Part shown: piece by piece, positions 1 through 9,360 of the stretch
Position numbering within the stretch: the stretch's first letter is position 1
How the letters are laid out: each line of letters begins with the position of its first letter
Source: Nguyenibacter vanlangensis
GTDB lineage: Bacteria; Pseudomonadota; Alphaproteobacteria; Acetobacterales; Acetobacteraceae
Assembly (NCBI RefSeq): GCF_038719015.1
Contig: NZ_CP152276.1
Coordinates: forward strand, 4,543,501 to 4,607,500
Direction of reading: 5' to 3'
Length of the DNA: 64,000 bases
The notes under the pieces: generated by a model
The model's input: only the letters and a program-made list of their open reading frames with translations
What the model was told of the DNA's origin: nothing
The model's database searches: none
Position numbers and translations under genes: made by a program

Positions 1-1344
1 ATCGTCGTGGGCATTCTTGCGGCTCTGGCGGGGTTGATGTTCGGCCTGGACACTGGTGTCATCGCGGGTGCGCTGGGTTTCATCGGTGATGAATTCCATG
101 CCGGCGCCCGTATGCAGGAATGGATCGTGTCGTCCATGATGGCGGCGGCGGCGCTCGGCTCCATGGCGGCCGGCCGCATCTCCTTCCATTTCGGCCGCCG
201 GCGCGCCCTGTTGGGCGCATCCTTGCTGTTCCTCGCCGGATCCGTCGCCTGCGCGCTCGCGCCGTCGATTTCCGTGCTGATCGCCGGCCGCGTACTGCTG
301 GGGCTGGCGGTCGGGATCGCCGCCTTCGCCGCGCCTCTCTACATTTCCGAGATCACGGTCGAGGCCGTGCGTGGCGCGATGGTGTCCTTCTACCAGTTGA
401 TGGTCACGCTGGGGATCTTCCTCGCCTATGTGACGGACAGCTTGCTGTCCTACGGGGCGCATTGGCGTTGGATGCTGGGTCTGATGGCCGTGCCGGCTGC
501 GCTCTTCTGCCTTGGCTGCGCTGTCCTTCCCGATAGTCCCCGTTGGCTGATGATGCGCGGCGATTCGAAGCGCGCCCGCCAGGTCATGTTGCACCTGCGG
601 CGCGACCCGACCGAAGCTGATGCCGAAATCCGCGATATCGCCCAGGAACTCCGCAAGCCTGGTGGCAATGGGGGCGCCCTGTTCTGGACGAACGCGAATT
701 TTCGCCGGTCCGTCATGCTGGGCGTGGCGCTGCAGATCATGCAGCAACTGACCGGTATCAATGTTCTGATGTATTACGCGCCGAAGATCTTCCAGGCGGC
801 ACATTTCGGCGTTTCCGCCTCGACATGGGCGACGGCCCTGCTCGGCCTGATCAACATGGCCTCGACCGGCTTCGCCATTGCGTTTATCGACCGGTGGGGA
901 CGGCGTCCTCTGCTTATCCTCAGTTGCGCGATCATGACCGCCGCGATGCTGGGCGCCGGGGGGCTGATGATGTTGGGCGGCGATTCGCTCGCGCAGCAGA
1001 TCGGAATGGTCGCGGCCCTGCTGACCTTCGTGGCGGGATTCGCGATTGGTGCCGGGCCGCTGGTGTGGACGCTCTGTGCCGAAATTCAGCCGCTGCGTGG
1101 GCGCGATTTCGGCATTGCCTGCTCGACTTTCACCAACTGGGCGGCGAACTGGCTGATCAGCAACGTGTTCCTGACCATGATGGCGGCACTGGGCGAGGCG
1201 GTGACGTTCGGGCTGTTCGCCCTGATGAACGGTCTCTTCGTCGTCATCACCCTTCTTTACGTACCCGAGACCCGTGGGGTCTCGCTCGAGGAAATCGAGG
1301 CCCGCCTGATGTCAGGCCGGCGATTGCGTGATCTGGGGCGGTGA
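1..1344 (+). CDS. MFS sugar:proton symporter, 5' end outside window
   Basis: Inner-membrane major facilitator of the sugar porter family, expected to import a hexose or related sugar with protons. The reading frame is open from base 1, and the GTG at base 7 lies inside the first membrane helix (LMFGLDTGVIAGAL), so the true start is upstream of the window. Family marks seen: GRRRALLG in the loop after helix 2, PDSPRWL after helix 6, QQLTGINVLMYYAPKIF in helix 7 and PETRGVSLEEIEARL near the C-terminus. About 12 hydrophobic segments are visible. The substrate cannot be told from sequence. No partner gene follows within 100 bp. Confidence 0.9.
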   Translation: MVVGILAALAGLMFGLDTGVIAGALGFIGDEFHAGARMQEWIVSSMMAAAALGSMAAGRISFHFGRRRALLGASLLFLAGSVACALAPSISVLIAGRVLLGLAVGIAAFAAPLYISEITVEAVRGAMVSFYQLMVTLGIFLAYVTDSLLSYGAHWRWMLGLMAVPAALFCLGCAVLPDSPRWLMMRGDSKRARQVMLHLRRDPTEADAEIRDIAQELRKPGGNGGALFWTNANFRRSVMLGVALQIMQQLTGINVLMYYAPKIFQAAHFGVSASTWATALLGLINMASTGFAIAFIDRWGRRPLLILSCAIMTAAMLGAGGLMMLGGDSLAQQIGMVAALLTFVAGFAIGAGPLVWTLCAEIQPLRGRDFGIACSTFTNWAANWLISNVFLTMMAALGEAVTFGLFALMNGLFVVITLLYVPETRGVSLEEIEARLMSGRRLRDLGR

Positions 1345-1444
1345 CGATGTGCCGTCTGTGAAATGCGACATCAAATGTCGTCAATCAACATGCATCCATC
1401 TTTATTGTTTCTAGTCTCCCAGCTCGGATAAAGGAGAAAGCGTC

Positions 1445-2191
1445 ATGATCCTGAGGGAACATGAAATGATCGATATCCCGACCGGGTCCGGCCCGATGCG
1501 GCTGCATGTGCTGCGCCCGGCGGCGACGGGTCGCTTCCCGGGTGTCGTGCTGTTTTCCGAAATCTATCAGGTCACTGCGCCGATCCGCAGGCTCGCGGCA
1601 ATGATCGCCGGCCTTGGCTACGTCGTGGCCGTGCCGGAAGTCTATCACGAGTACGAAGCCGCTGGCACCGTTCTCGCCTACGACCAGCCCGGGACGGATC
1701 GTGGCAACGCGCTCAAATACACCAAGCCGATCACGGCTTACGATGACGATGCCAGGGCGGCGATTGCGTGGCTGGCAGACCACCCGGCCTGTACCGGCCG
1801 GATCGGGACGATGGGGGTCTGTCTGGGTGGTCATCTGGCGTTGCGGGCCGCGATGAACGGCGCCGTGTCGGCTGCAGCCTGTTTCTATGCCACCGACATC
1901 CACTCTTCGACGCTGGGCGAGGGGCAGCAGGATGACACGCTGCGGCGGATCGGCGAAATTTCGGGCGAACTCCTGATGGTATGGGGGCGCCAGGATCCGC
2001 ATGTTCCCTTCGCGGGCCGCCAGGTGATCCGCGAAACCTTCGAGGCGGCGAACGCACGCTATGAATGGTACGAGGTAAACGGCCAGCACGCCTTCCTGCG
2101 TGACGAAGGCCATCGGTACGACCCGGCCCTTTTCCTGCAATGCATGGCCTGGGTACGGTCCATGTTCGAGCGGACGTTGCGGCCCGGGTGA
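1445..2191 (+). CDS. dienelactone hydrolase family protein
   Basis: Alpha/beta hydrolase of the dienelactone hydrolase (carboxymethylenebutenolidase) family, 248 aa, cytoplasmic. The nucleophile elbow GVCLGG supplies Cys126, and the other triad members are probably Asp184 (WGRQDPHVP) and His215 (GQHAF), the Cys-Asp-His arrangement typical of the family. The start is preceded by an AAGGAGAAAG ribosome binding site. The next gene, an exporter, begins 8 bp after its stop, so the two are probably co-transcribed. The natural substrate is unknown, since no chlorocatechol or protocatechuate genes are nearby. Confidence 0.85.
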   Translation: MILREHEMIDIPTGSGPMRLHVLRPAATGRFPGVVLFSEIYQVTAPIRRLAAMIAGLGYVVAVPEVYHEYEAAGTVLAYDQPGTDRGNALKYTKPITAYDDDARAAIAWLADHPACTGRIGTMGVCLGGHLALRAAMNGAVSAAACFYATDIHSSTLGEGQQDDTLRRIGEISGELLMVWGRQDPHVPFAGRQVIRETFEAANARYEWYEVNGQHAFLRDEGHRYDPALFLQCMAWVRSMFERTLRPG

Positions 2192-2198
2192 ACACATC

Positions 2199-3614
2199 AT
2201 GAAAATCTGGACAAAGCGTGTATTGGCCGAGGGCGAGGGATTGCATGGCCGCGCCCGCGTCATGGCGATGTTTGCTGTCGCCCTGTCCGTTCTGTTGTCG
2301 GTCCTGGACTACGCCATCGCAAACGTGGCCCTCCCGACGATCGCCCACGATATCCACGCCTCTCCGTCATCCTCGATCTGGGTCATCAACGCCTATCAGC
2401 TTGCCAGTGTATCCACGTTGCTGCCGCTGGCATCGTTGGGCGCGCGTGTCGGGTTCTCGCGGCTATGCCGGATCGGGCTTGTGATGTTCGTGATTGCGTC
2501 GCTGCTTTGCGCATCGTCACATACGTTGCTCGAACTCTCCCTGGCTCGTGCGCTCCAGGGTGTCGGCGGCGCATGCATCATGAGCGTGAATATTGCCCTG
2601 TTGCGCTTCATTTATCCGCATGCCGAAATCGGGCGGGGAATATCGCTGAACGGGGTCGTGGTGGCGTCCGGTGTGGCGCTTGGCCCGACGATCGCATCGG
2701 CTGTACTGTCCGTGGCCGATTGGCCCTGGATCTTCCTGATCAACCTGCCTCTGGGGGCCGTCGCGATGCTGGCCGCCATCGTCTACTTGCCTCGCACACC
2801 GCGCAGCGAATCGTCGTTTGACCTGGTCAGCGCGGCATTGAACGTCATGGCCTTCGGCGGAACGATTGTCGGGCTGGATAGTCTGGTTCATCACAGCGGC
2901 CGGGTTGTGGCCATCATATTGTTGCTGTCCGGCCTGACCGCCTTCGTTCAATTGGCCCTGCGTCAGGCTGGCCGCACCGATCCCATGCTGCCGATCGATC
3001 TGCTGGCCGTACCGGACTTCCTGGTCGCATTTGGCGTGGGTTTCGGGGCTTTCGTGGCTTCGAACTTCTTCATCATTTCGATGCCCTTCACGCTGGAAAC
3101 GCTCCTGCATCGCTCGGCAGTGGCAACCGGCCTCTTGATTACGCCATGGCCGGTCGGAATCGTGGCCATCTCCTTTATTGTCGGGCGTATCGCCGATAAC
3201 GTGCCTGCCGGCATCCTTTCGTCGATCGGCTTGGCCATCACCGGCATCGGCTTCGCTCTTTTATGTTTCCTTCCAGCCGATGCCGGCAATCTCGACATTA
3301 TCTGGCGTATCGGCCTGGCCGGGGTGGGCTTCGGAATTTTTCAGCCTCCGAACAATCGGGCGATGATGGTCTCGGCGCCGCCAGGGCGTTCCGGAAGCGC
3401 CAGCGGCATGGTGTCCGTTGCGCGCCTGGCCGGCCAGACAATGGGCGCCATGTTCGTGGCGCTGACCTTCAGCATCGTCGATCGCGATCCCAACCTTAAA
3501 TGCCTGGAACTGGCAGCCTGCACTGCGGGCCTCTCCGCGTTGCTCAGTGTCAGCCGCCTGCTCCGGGGTACGCTGCACCCCTCCTCGCGCCCGGGGGTCG
3601 ACGCGGGGATATAG
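2199..3614 (+). CDS. MFS transporter, DHA2-type (14-helix) drug/solute exporter
   Basis: Inner-membrane proton-driven exporter of the DHA2 group (EmrB/SmvA-like), 471 aa. Helix 1 carries LSVLDYAIANVALPTIA, the D(Y)xxxVNVALP-type signature of this group, followed by SSSIWVINAYQLA and repeated hydrophobic segments, and the length suits 14 helices. I chose ATG 2199 because it lies 8 bp after the upstream hydrolase stop and directly before the first helix; an in-frame ATG at 2100 would add 33 residues that overlap the hydrolase. Pairing with the hydrolase suggests a linked detoxification or efflux job, but the substrate is unknown. Confidence 0.85.
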   Translation: MKIWTKRVLAEGEGLHGRARVMAMFAVALSVLLSVLDYAIANVALPTIAHDIHASPSSSIWVINAYQLASVSTLLPLASLGARVGFSRLCRIGLVMFVIASLLCASSHTLLELSLARALQGVGGACIMSVNIALLRFIYPHAEIGRGISLNGVVVASGVALGPTIASAVLSVADWPWIFLINLPLGAVAMLAAIVYLPRTPRSESSFDLVSAALNVMAFGGTIVGLDSLVHHSGRVVAIILLLSGLTAFVQLALRQAGRTDPMLPIDLLAVPDFLVAFGVGFGAFVASNFFIISMPFTLETLLHRSAVATGLLITPWPVGIVAISFIVGRIADNVPAGILSSIGLAITGIGFALLCFLPADAGNLDIIWRIGLAGVGFGIFQPPNNRAMMVSAPPGRSGSASGMVSVARLAGQTMGAMFVALTFSIVDRDPNLKCLELAACTAGLSALLSVSRLLRGTLHPSSRPGVDAGI

Positions 3615-3615
3615 A

Positions 3616-4281
3616 TCATGCGTCCTGCGCCGTGTTGGGCAGGACCCGATATAGCGTCGTGCGCCGTGTCGTGGCGTTCTCCAATTCCATCGTCGTTGCG
3701 ATGTCGCGTGTGGTCACGGGTTCCAGCGCGTCACGTGGCAGATACGCTCTCTCCGGATCGGCGATCCACACGTCCGTCGACCGCGCCGCGTCACGAAGCC
3801 ACGGGAAAATATGCTCTGTCATCGGATGTTCGTAACAGACATCCCCGCAGAGAATCAGGTCCCATCGCGGTATGCAGCCGGTCAGGTCGGCGTTGGTGAC
3901 GGTCAGAGCAACGCCGTTCGTTTCGGCGTTTAACGCGATCGCGGCGGCCGCCAGAGGATCGATTTCCGCAGCTTCCACAAATGCCGCGCCGGCAAGCGCG
4001 CACGCGATGGCCGCGATTCCGCAGCCCGCGGCGAAGTCCAGCACGCGACGGCCCTTGACCAGGTCGGGGTTGTCCAGAAGATAACGCGCCAAAAGCTGCC
4101 CGCCCGGCCACGCGAACGCCCAGAACGGCGGTTCCACGCCCTGCTGTGCCAGCCACGCTTCGGTCGCCTGCCAGATCGGCGTGATTTCCGTCGCCAGATG
4201 CAAGGCAATTTCCGGTACAAGTGGCGCACGAATCATGTGGGTCTGATCGGCTATGAAGCCGCGGATATCCCGGATCGTCAT
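3616..4281 (-). CDS. class I SAM-dependent methyltransferase (ETFB lysine methyltransferase / PrmA-like)
   Basis: Small SAM methyltransferase, 221 aa. Motif I is VLDFAAGCGIAAIACA, motif II has the acidic AEIDPLAAAAIALNAETNGV, and the post-motif reads WDLILCGDVCYEHP. This pattern matches the protein N-methyltransferase group that includes ETF-beta lysine methyltransferase and NNT1-like enzymes, so the substrate is probably a protein side chain (inference). ATG 4281 overlaps the ubiA stop as ATGA, which points to translational coupling. The frame is open 84 codons further upstream, but that stretch lies inside ubiA and is not needed. Confidence 0.75.
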   Translation of the reverse strand: MTIRDIRGFIADQTHMIRAPLVPEIALHLATEITPIWQATEAWLAQQGVEPPFWAFAWPGGQLLARYLLDNPDLVKGRRVLDFAAGCGIAAIACALAGAAFVEAAEIDPLAAAAIALNAETNGVALTVTNADLTGCIPRWDLILCGDVCYEHPMTEHIFPWLRDAARSTDVWIADPERAYLPRDALEPVTTRDIATTMELENATTRRTTLYRVLPNTAQDA

Positions 4282-5183
4282 CGCCCGATTAGTCCGCACA
4301 ATAGAGCCAGTGCGACCGCCAGTCCTGTTTCGCGGTTGAAGCGGAACAAAGCCAGGCAGGATCTCGGGTCGGTAATGTCCAGATGCATAATCTGCCAGAT
4401 CAGTGCTGCCGCAGGCAGCGGCATCGCCAGCCAGAAACCGAGGCGGCACCCGCTTTGCCATCCGGCCAGCAGCAACGTGACGAAGGCCAGGGCGTAGCAG
4501 GCGCCGACGAACAGCCGTGGCTGATGCGCCCACAGGCGCGACGTCGACTTGACCCCGATGCGCGCGTCATCCTCCATATCCTGAAAACCGTAGATCGTAT
4601 CAAATCCCAATTGCCACAGGATTGTCGCGGCATAGAGAGCGATCCCGGCTGCATCGATCCGGTGCGCCGTTGCCGCATATCCCATAGGGGCTCCAAAGCC
4701 GAAAGTGAAACCCATGATAAGCTGCGGCCACCATGTCACGCGCTTTGCAAGCGGATAGAGTCCGACCAGCAGGAGCGAAGACACGCCCAAAATCCGCGCC
4801 AAGGGGTTAAGCTGCAGAAGGATCGCCAGTCCGATCGCCAGCAGCCCCAGTAGAAAGAAGGCGGCATGGCGCATGCGAAGCATGCCGGAGGCCAGGGGTC
4901 TGCCCGCAGTCCGCGCGACGCGGCGATCGATATCCCGATCCCACATATCGTTGACGACGCACCCGGCGGAGCGCATCACCAGGCTGCCGACCCCGAACAG
5001 CAGAACCAAATGAATACGCTCCATGGCCGGGACACCCCCCGGCAGCAGGATGCCCCACACGCCGGGCAGGAACAGAAGCCAGGTGCCGACCGGTCGGTCC
5101 AGCCGGGCCAGCAGCGCATAGGGGCGCAGCGGCACGGGAAGCCTGTCGACCCATCCTTCGGTCCGTATATCGGTGTGAAGCAA
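4278..5183 (-). CDS. ubiA: 4-hydroxybenzoate octaprenyltransferase
   Basis: Membrane prenyltransferase that attaches the polyprenyl tail to 4-hydroxybenzoate in ubiquinone synthesis, 301 aa. The first Asp-rich motif is NDMWDRDIDRRVARTAGRPLASG around residues 78-100, and the second is DTIYGFQDMEDDARIGVKST. Both bind the diphosphate through magnesium. The N-terminal RPYALLARLDRPVGTWLLFLPG is typical of UbiA. Eight or nine hydrophobic helices are visible. The gene overlaps the downstream methyltransferase by 4 bp and diverges from rsmE; ubiA beside rsmE and gshA is a common alphaproteobacterial order. Confidence 0.95.
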   Translation of the reverse strand: MLHTDIRTEGWVDRLPVPLRPYALLARLDRPVGTWLLFLPGVWGILLPGGVPAMERIHLVLLFGVGSLVMRSAGCVVNDMWDRDIDRRVARTAGRPLASGMLRMRHAAFFLLGLLAIGLAILLQLNPLARILGVSSLLLVGLYPLAKRVTWWPQLIMGFTFGFGAPMGYAATAHRIDAAGIALYAATILWQLGFDTIYGFQDMEDDARIGVKSTSRLWAHQPRLFVGACYALAFVTLLLAGWQSGCRLGFWLAMPLPAAALIWQIMHLDITDPRSCLALFRFNRETGLAVALALLCGLIGR

Positions 5184-5419
5184 GGCTCAACTCACTTAAT
5201 ATGTTCCTCTCCGCAGACAGGTCAGGCCACGGAGGGAGGATTGATGAGGGTTTTCCACTTTCGAGAGCGCGTTCTCTAAAGCATTGTTTTTATACCATTC
5301 CACACGATGAGGCCATGCGATCTGGCGTGGATGCCTCCATGTGATGCGGCGTGGGTGTGTCGGGGTCAAGAGGTTGGTAAAGGGGCTCGTGGACTGCGCC
5401 CGAACGGAGAGATGCTGGA

Positions 5420-6172
5420 ATGAAGGACCGCCCCCGCCTGTTTGTGAACGTGGCTGTCACACCGCCGATGCGGGCGGCATTACAGCAGGACCTGTCGCCC
5501 GGGCATGCCCACTATCTGGGAACCGTCCTGCGTATGGGAGCGGGCGATGAGGTTCTGCTGTTCAATCAACGCGATGGTGAATGGCGGGCCCAAATCGTGG
5601 ATTTGCGTCGTGGCCGCGGCCAGGTGCGCTTGCTGGATCAGATGCGCCCGGCCCAACGATCCCCTGGACTGACGTTATTGTTCGCTCCCCTCAAGCGAGA
5701 TGCGACGGATCTCGTCGTGCGAATGGGTACTGAATTAGGGGTGGCACATTTCCATCCGGTGTTGACGGAGCGGACCAACACGCACCGGCTCAATCTCGAC
5801 CGGTTGGAGGCCATCGCCATCGAAGCGGCGGAACAGTGCGAACGTATGGACGCGCCTGTCATCAGCGCACCGGCGCGCTTGGCGTCCAGCCTGGCCGGTT
5901 GGCCGGCCGGGCAACGATTGTTCGTGGCGGCGGAGCGTCTGGTGCAGCCTATGGAAGTGTGCGAAGTCAACGCAGTATCGGATGGTGATGGATTGTTGGT
6001 TGGGCCAGAGGGAGGGTTCTCCGACAGTGAAATCGCGATGTTGCGTGCTCAGCCTTACGTCACCATGATTTCCCTGGGCCCTCTGGTCCTGCGTGCCGAT
6101 ACCGCGGTGGCCAGTGGCCTCTCGATGATAGGGGCTGGTCTGAGGCGTGTGTCTGGTGCAGGGTCGCGGTAA
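5420..6172 (+). CDS. rsmE: 16S rRNA (uracil1498-N3)-methyltransferase
   Basis: SPOUT-class enzyme that methylates N3 of U1498 in 16S rRNA, 250 aa, cytoplasmic. The N-terminal PUA-like part contains HYLGTVLRMGAGDEVLLFNQRDGEW. The knotted C-terminal domain carries LLVGPEGGFSDSEI and SLGPLVLRADTAVASGLSMI, the SAM-binding trefoil-knot signatures of RsmE. Length is normal. ATG 5420 follows a weak GGAGAG. gshA starts 89 bp downstream in the same direction, so an operon is likely. Confidence 0.95.
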   Translation: MKDRPRLFVNVAVTPPMRAALQQDLSPGHAHYLGTVLRMGAGDEVLLFNQRDGEWRAQIVDLRRGRGQVRLLDQMRPAQRSPGLTLLFAPLKRDATDLVVRMGTELGVAHFHPVLTERTNTHRLNLDRLEAIAIEAAEQCERMDAPVISAPARLASSLAGWPAGQRLFVAAERLVQPMEVCEVNAVSDGDGLLVGPEGGFSDSEIAMLRAQPYVTMISLGPLVLRADTAVASGLSMIGAGLRRVSGAGSR

Positions 6173-6261
6173 CGGGCGCTGGGTGGAGCCTGATGAGGAG
6201 AGCGCGACCGCACGGTGTGGGGCGCTGTCTTGTTATATTTTCAAGGACTTAGTCGAAACTC

Positions 6262-7674
6262 ATGTCGAATCCCGGCGAACAAGATGCGACCCCGATCGAA
6301 TCGGTCACCCAATTGGCATGTCTGCTTGATGCCGGAGCCAAGTCGCCTGACCGGTGGCGGATCGGAACAGAGCATGAGAAATTCGGTTTTGTTCTGCCGG
6401 AAGCGGCGAATGAGGGGCGGCAGCCCTGGATGCCTCCCCCGTACGCGCCGGACGGTATCGCAGACATCTTGGGCGATTTGCATCGGCAGGACGACGGCGC
6501 ACATTGGACGCCCATTTTCGACGATGGCAATCTCATCGGGTTGAAAGGCGTGGGAGACGCACAGGGGAGTTCGGTGTCCCTGGAGCCGGCGGGACAGTTT
6601 GAACTGTCGGGCGCGCCCTTGACCGACCTGCATGAAACCGGGCATGAGATGGCGCGCCATTTTGAAGCGATCCGTCCGATTTCACGTGCGCTTGGGGTTG
6701 GGTTCGCACCGCTCGGCTTCCATCCGATCGCCCGGCGCGAGGACATGCCGTGGATGCCCAAAAGCCGATACGCGATCATGCGTCGCTATATGCCCCAGGT
6801 CGGAACGCTCGGATTGGACATGATGCAGCGGACTTGTACGGTGCAGGTCAATCTCGATTTCGCGTCCGAGGCAGACATGGCCCGCAAGCTGCGCGTCGCC
6901 CTGGCGTTGCAGCCGGTGGCGACCGCCCTGTTTGCCAATTCGCCGTTTTATGAAGGCCGCCCCAACGGCTTCATGTCGAACCGCGCACAGGTTTGGACAG
7001 ACACGGACAATGCGCGGTCGGGCATGCCTTTGTGCTTCTTCGACCCCGCATTCGGTTTCGGGGCATATGTGGAATGGCTCCTGGACGTTCCCATGTATTT
7101 CGTCGTGCGTGACGGGCGGATCCTGGACGTTGCGGGCCGTTCCTTCCGTTCCTGGATGAAAGGTGAACGCCAGCATGGCCTTGAAGGGCTGATACCGACC
7201 ATCGGCGACTTCGAGGACCATCTCACGACCGCGTTCACCGATGTCAGGGTGAAGCAGTTCCTGGAAATGCGCGGGGCTGACGCCGGTTCGCCCGCCATGA
7301 TGCTGGCGCTTTCAGCCTTGTGGGTGGGATTGCTCTATGACGATTCCGCTTTGGCCGCGGCCGATGCCCTGGTTCGGGAACAAGGGTGGGCCCAGTACGC
7401 CGCATTGCGTGCCGCAGTGCCCCGTCATGGCCTGCAGGCGCCGTGGGCCGGCGGTACCGTGCGCGACCTGGCGGCGCGTATGATCGAAATCGCAGCCAGC
7501 GGTTTACGCGGCCGGGCGGCGTATGACCCGAATGGTCTGGATGAAACACGCTTTCTGGCTCCGCTACAGGAAATTGCGGCCGGTGCGCCTACCCAGGCTG
7601 AACATTGGTTGCATCGTTATCACGATGCCTGGAAGGGCGATGTCACGCGTATATTTGCCGAAGCGGCGGTCTGA
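6262..7674 (+). CDS. gshA: glutamate--cysteine ligase (GCS2/plant type)
   Basis: ATP-dependent ligase making gamma-glutamylcysteine, the first step of glutathione synthesis, 470 aa. It belongs to the plant-type GCS2 family common in alphaproteobacteria: [13 protein letters not shown] near residue 31, an active-site stretch around [54 protein letters not shown] in the middle, and the C-terminal [21 protein letters not shown]. Full length. The stop is 17 bp from the iron-handling gene mbfA, so both are probably on one transcript. Confidence 0.95.
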   Translation: MSNPGEQDATPIESVTQLACLLDAGAKSPDRWRIGTEHEKFGFVLPEAANEGRQPWMPPPYAPDGIADILGDLHRQDDGAHWTPIFDDGNLIGLKGVGDAQGSSVSLEPAGQFELSGAPLTDLHETGHEMARHFEAIRPISRALGVGFAPLGFHPIARREDMPWMPKSRYAIMRRYMPQVGTLGLDMMQRTCTVQVNLDFASEADMARKLRVALALQPVATALFANSPFYEGRPNGFMSNRAQVWTDTDNARSGMPLCFFDPAFGFGAYVEWLLDVPMYFVVRDGRILDVAGRSFRSWMKGERQHGLEGLIPTIGDFEDHLTTAFTDVRVKQFLEMRGADAGSPAMMLALSALWVGLLYDDSALAAADALVREQGWAQYAALRAAVPRHGLQAPWAGGTVRDLAARMIEIAASGLRGRAAYDPNGLDETRFLAPLQEIAAGAPTQAEHWLHRYHDAWKGDVTRIFAEAAV

Positions 7675-7691
7675 AGCAGCATAGAGCGTCC

Positions 7692-8651
7692 ATGCGGAAA
7701 TTCAACGCCCTCTCTGATCGAGAAATTCTTGCCCTCGCCATTTCCAACGAAGAAGAGGATGCGCGAATATATGCGGATTTCGCATATGCGTTGCGTGACA
7801 ACTATCCTGACACCGCCAATATTTTCACCGATATGGTGCATGAAGAGGACGAACATAGGCGCGAGTTGATCGATTTGTTCGTTCAACGCTTCGGCTCGCA
7901 TATTCCTCTCGTTCGCCGGCAGGATATTGCAGGCTTCATGTCCCGGCGTCCGGCCTGGCAGGTGCAGGGGCTGGGTATCGACGCAGTACGACGCCACGCA
8001 CGGCAGATGGAGCTGGAGGCCGCGCGGTTCTATCGTCAGGCAGCTCTGCGCACGACCGACGCCGCGACGCGCAAATTGCTGGGTGATTTGGCTGCCGCCG
8101 AAGAGCGGCATGAGCAGACGGCAGGCATCATCGAACAGGCCCGGCTTCCGGCCGACAAACGCGAAAATGAGGATGAGGAAGCGCGTCGGCGCTTCGTGCT
8201 TCAGGTCATCCAGCCCGGCCTGGTCGGTCTGATGGATGGGTCGGTCTCTACCTTGGCCCCGGTCTTCGCGGCAGCGTTTGCAACGCATCAACCGTGGGAC
8301 GGGTTCCTGGTTGGTATCGCCGCATCTGTTGGCGCGGGAATTTCCATGGGGTTCGCCGAGGCGTTGTCGGATGACGGCAAGCTGTCCGGCCGTGGCGCGC
8401 CTCTGCTGCGTGGCGTGATCTGCGGCCTGATGACTACGGCCGGGGGGATAGGCCACACTGTTCCATTCCTGCTTAGTCAGTTTTCTGTCGCAGTGGCCGT
8501 GGCCGTGTTGGTGGTTGTGATTGAGCTGCTCGTCATTTCCTGGGTGCGGTGGCGTTATCAGGAGACGCCGTTTGGTGCGGCCGTTGTGCAGATCATCGTG
8601 GGAGGGGCTCTGGTCTTCGCGGCAGGGATCTTGATCGGATCGGCGGGCTAG
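7692..8651 (+). CDS. mbfA: membrane-bound ferritin MbfA (ferritin-like + VIT1 domain)
   Basis: Iron exporter/storage protein of the Erv-VIT1 family, 319 aa. Residues about 10-160 form a ferritin/rubrerythrin-like four-helix domain with iron ligands in [24 protein letters not shown] and [11 protein letters not shown]. From about residue 175 there are hydrophobic helices of the CCC1/VIT1 type ([36 protein letters not shown]). Characterised MbfA proteins export iron and protect against peroxide in rhizobia. ATG 7692 is chosen because it begins the ferritin domain just after the gshA stop; an earlier in-frame start overlaps gshA. Coupling to glutathione synthesis fits an oxidative-stress role (inference). 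Confidence 0.9.
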   Translation: MRKFNALSDREILALAISNEEEDARIYADFAYALRDNYPDTANIFTDMVHEEDEHRRELIDLFVQRFGSHIPLVRRQDIAGFMSRRPAWQVQGLGIDAVRRHARQMELEAARFYRQAALRTTDAATRKLLGDLAAAEERHEQTAGIIEQARLPADKRENEDEEARRRFVLQVIQPGLVGLMDGSVSTLAPVFAAAFATHQPWDGFLVGIAASVGAGISMGFAEALSDDGKLSGRGAPLLRGVICGLMTTAGGIGHTVPFLLSQFSVAVAVAVLVVVIELLVISWVRWRYQETPFGAAVVQIIVGGALVFAAGILIGSAG

Positions 8652-8703
8652 TGTTGGCTCGGTGGGGCATACTCAGGTCACAATCCTGTATGAAACGGAT
8701 CTC

Positions 8704-9360
8704 ATGATTTATTCTTCAGGCATCGTCCGTTCGGCATTGCGTCCTCTGGTCTGTGTTCTGGCGATTGGCATGGCTGACGCCAATATGACCGGCGCATTGG
8801 CCAGTGATCAGGCAGCGGCCGCGCTCTTGCCGGCGGATCGGATGTGGCTGGATCGCATTCAGACATACCTGAACGGGATCGTAACGCTGAAGGCGCAATT
8901 CCAGCAGCTTGCTCCGAATGGCAAGCGCGAGACTGGTACGGTCTGGCTCAATCGCCCGGGACGGTTGCGGTTCGCATATAACAAACCAAGCGCACTTCTC
9001 CTGGTCGCCAATCACGGACAGCTTGTCTTCAATGACAGTCAATTGGGGCAGACGACGACGCTGCCGCTGGATCACACGCCGCTGGGGTTGCTGCTGCGTC
9101 CTGTGCTGAAACTTTCGGGGGATGTGACTGTTACCAACTTTGTCCATTCTAATGGACAAGTAATCATCACATTAGTGCGAACAGCCTCGCCCGGAGACGG
9201 AAGTCTGACACTCATGTTTCGCGACGATCCGTTGTCTCTTCAATCTTGGACAGTGATTGATTCCCAAGGGCAGGAGACGCGTGTCGATCTATTCAATGCA
9301 AAATGGGGCAATGAGCCATTGCCCGATGCTCTGTTCAACACGGATATCGGCGATCAGTGA
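8704..9360 (+). CDS. LolA-like outer-membrane lipoprotein carrier
   Basis: Probable periplasmic lipoprotein chaperone of the LolA family, 218 aa. An N-terminal signal (SALRPLVCVLAIGMADANMTGALA) is followed by the LolA pattern: a helix IQTYLNGIVTLKAQFQQLAPNGKRETGTVWLNRPGRLRFAYNKPS, then beta strands with LLVANHGQLVFNDSQLGQTTTLPLDHTPLGLLL. Start ATG 8704 places the signal at the N-terminus; an in-frame ATG at 8662 is also possible. The 3' end overlaps the convergent rsmI by 7 bp. It may be the general LolA or a paralogue; lolCDE are not in the window. Confidence 0.8.
   Translation: MIYSSGIVRSALRPLVCVLAIGMADANMTGALASDQAAAALLPADRMWLDRIQTYLNGIVTLKAQFQQLAPNGKRETGTVWLNRPGRLRFAYNKPSALLLVANHGQLVFNDSQLGQTTTLPLDHTPLGLLLRPVLKLSGDVTVTNFVHSNGQVIITLVRTASPGDGSLTLMFRDDPLSLQSWTVIDSQGQETRVDLFNAKWGNEPLPDALFNTDIGDQ

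Noticed and set aside
5263..5276. GAGAGCGCGTTCTC as a dispersed repeat
   Set aside because: A partial match near 12197 exists, but two short similar sites are too weak to define a repeat family from this window.
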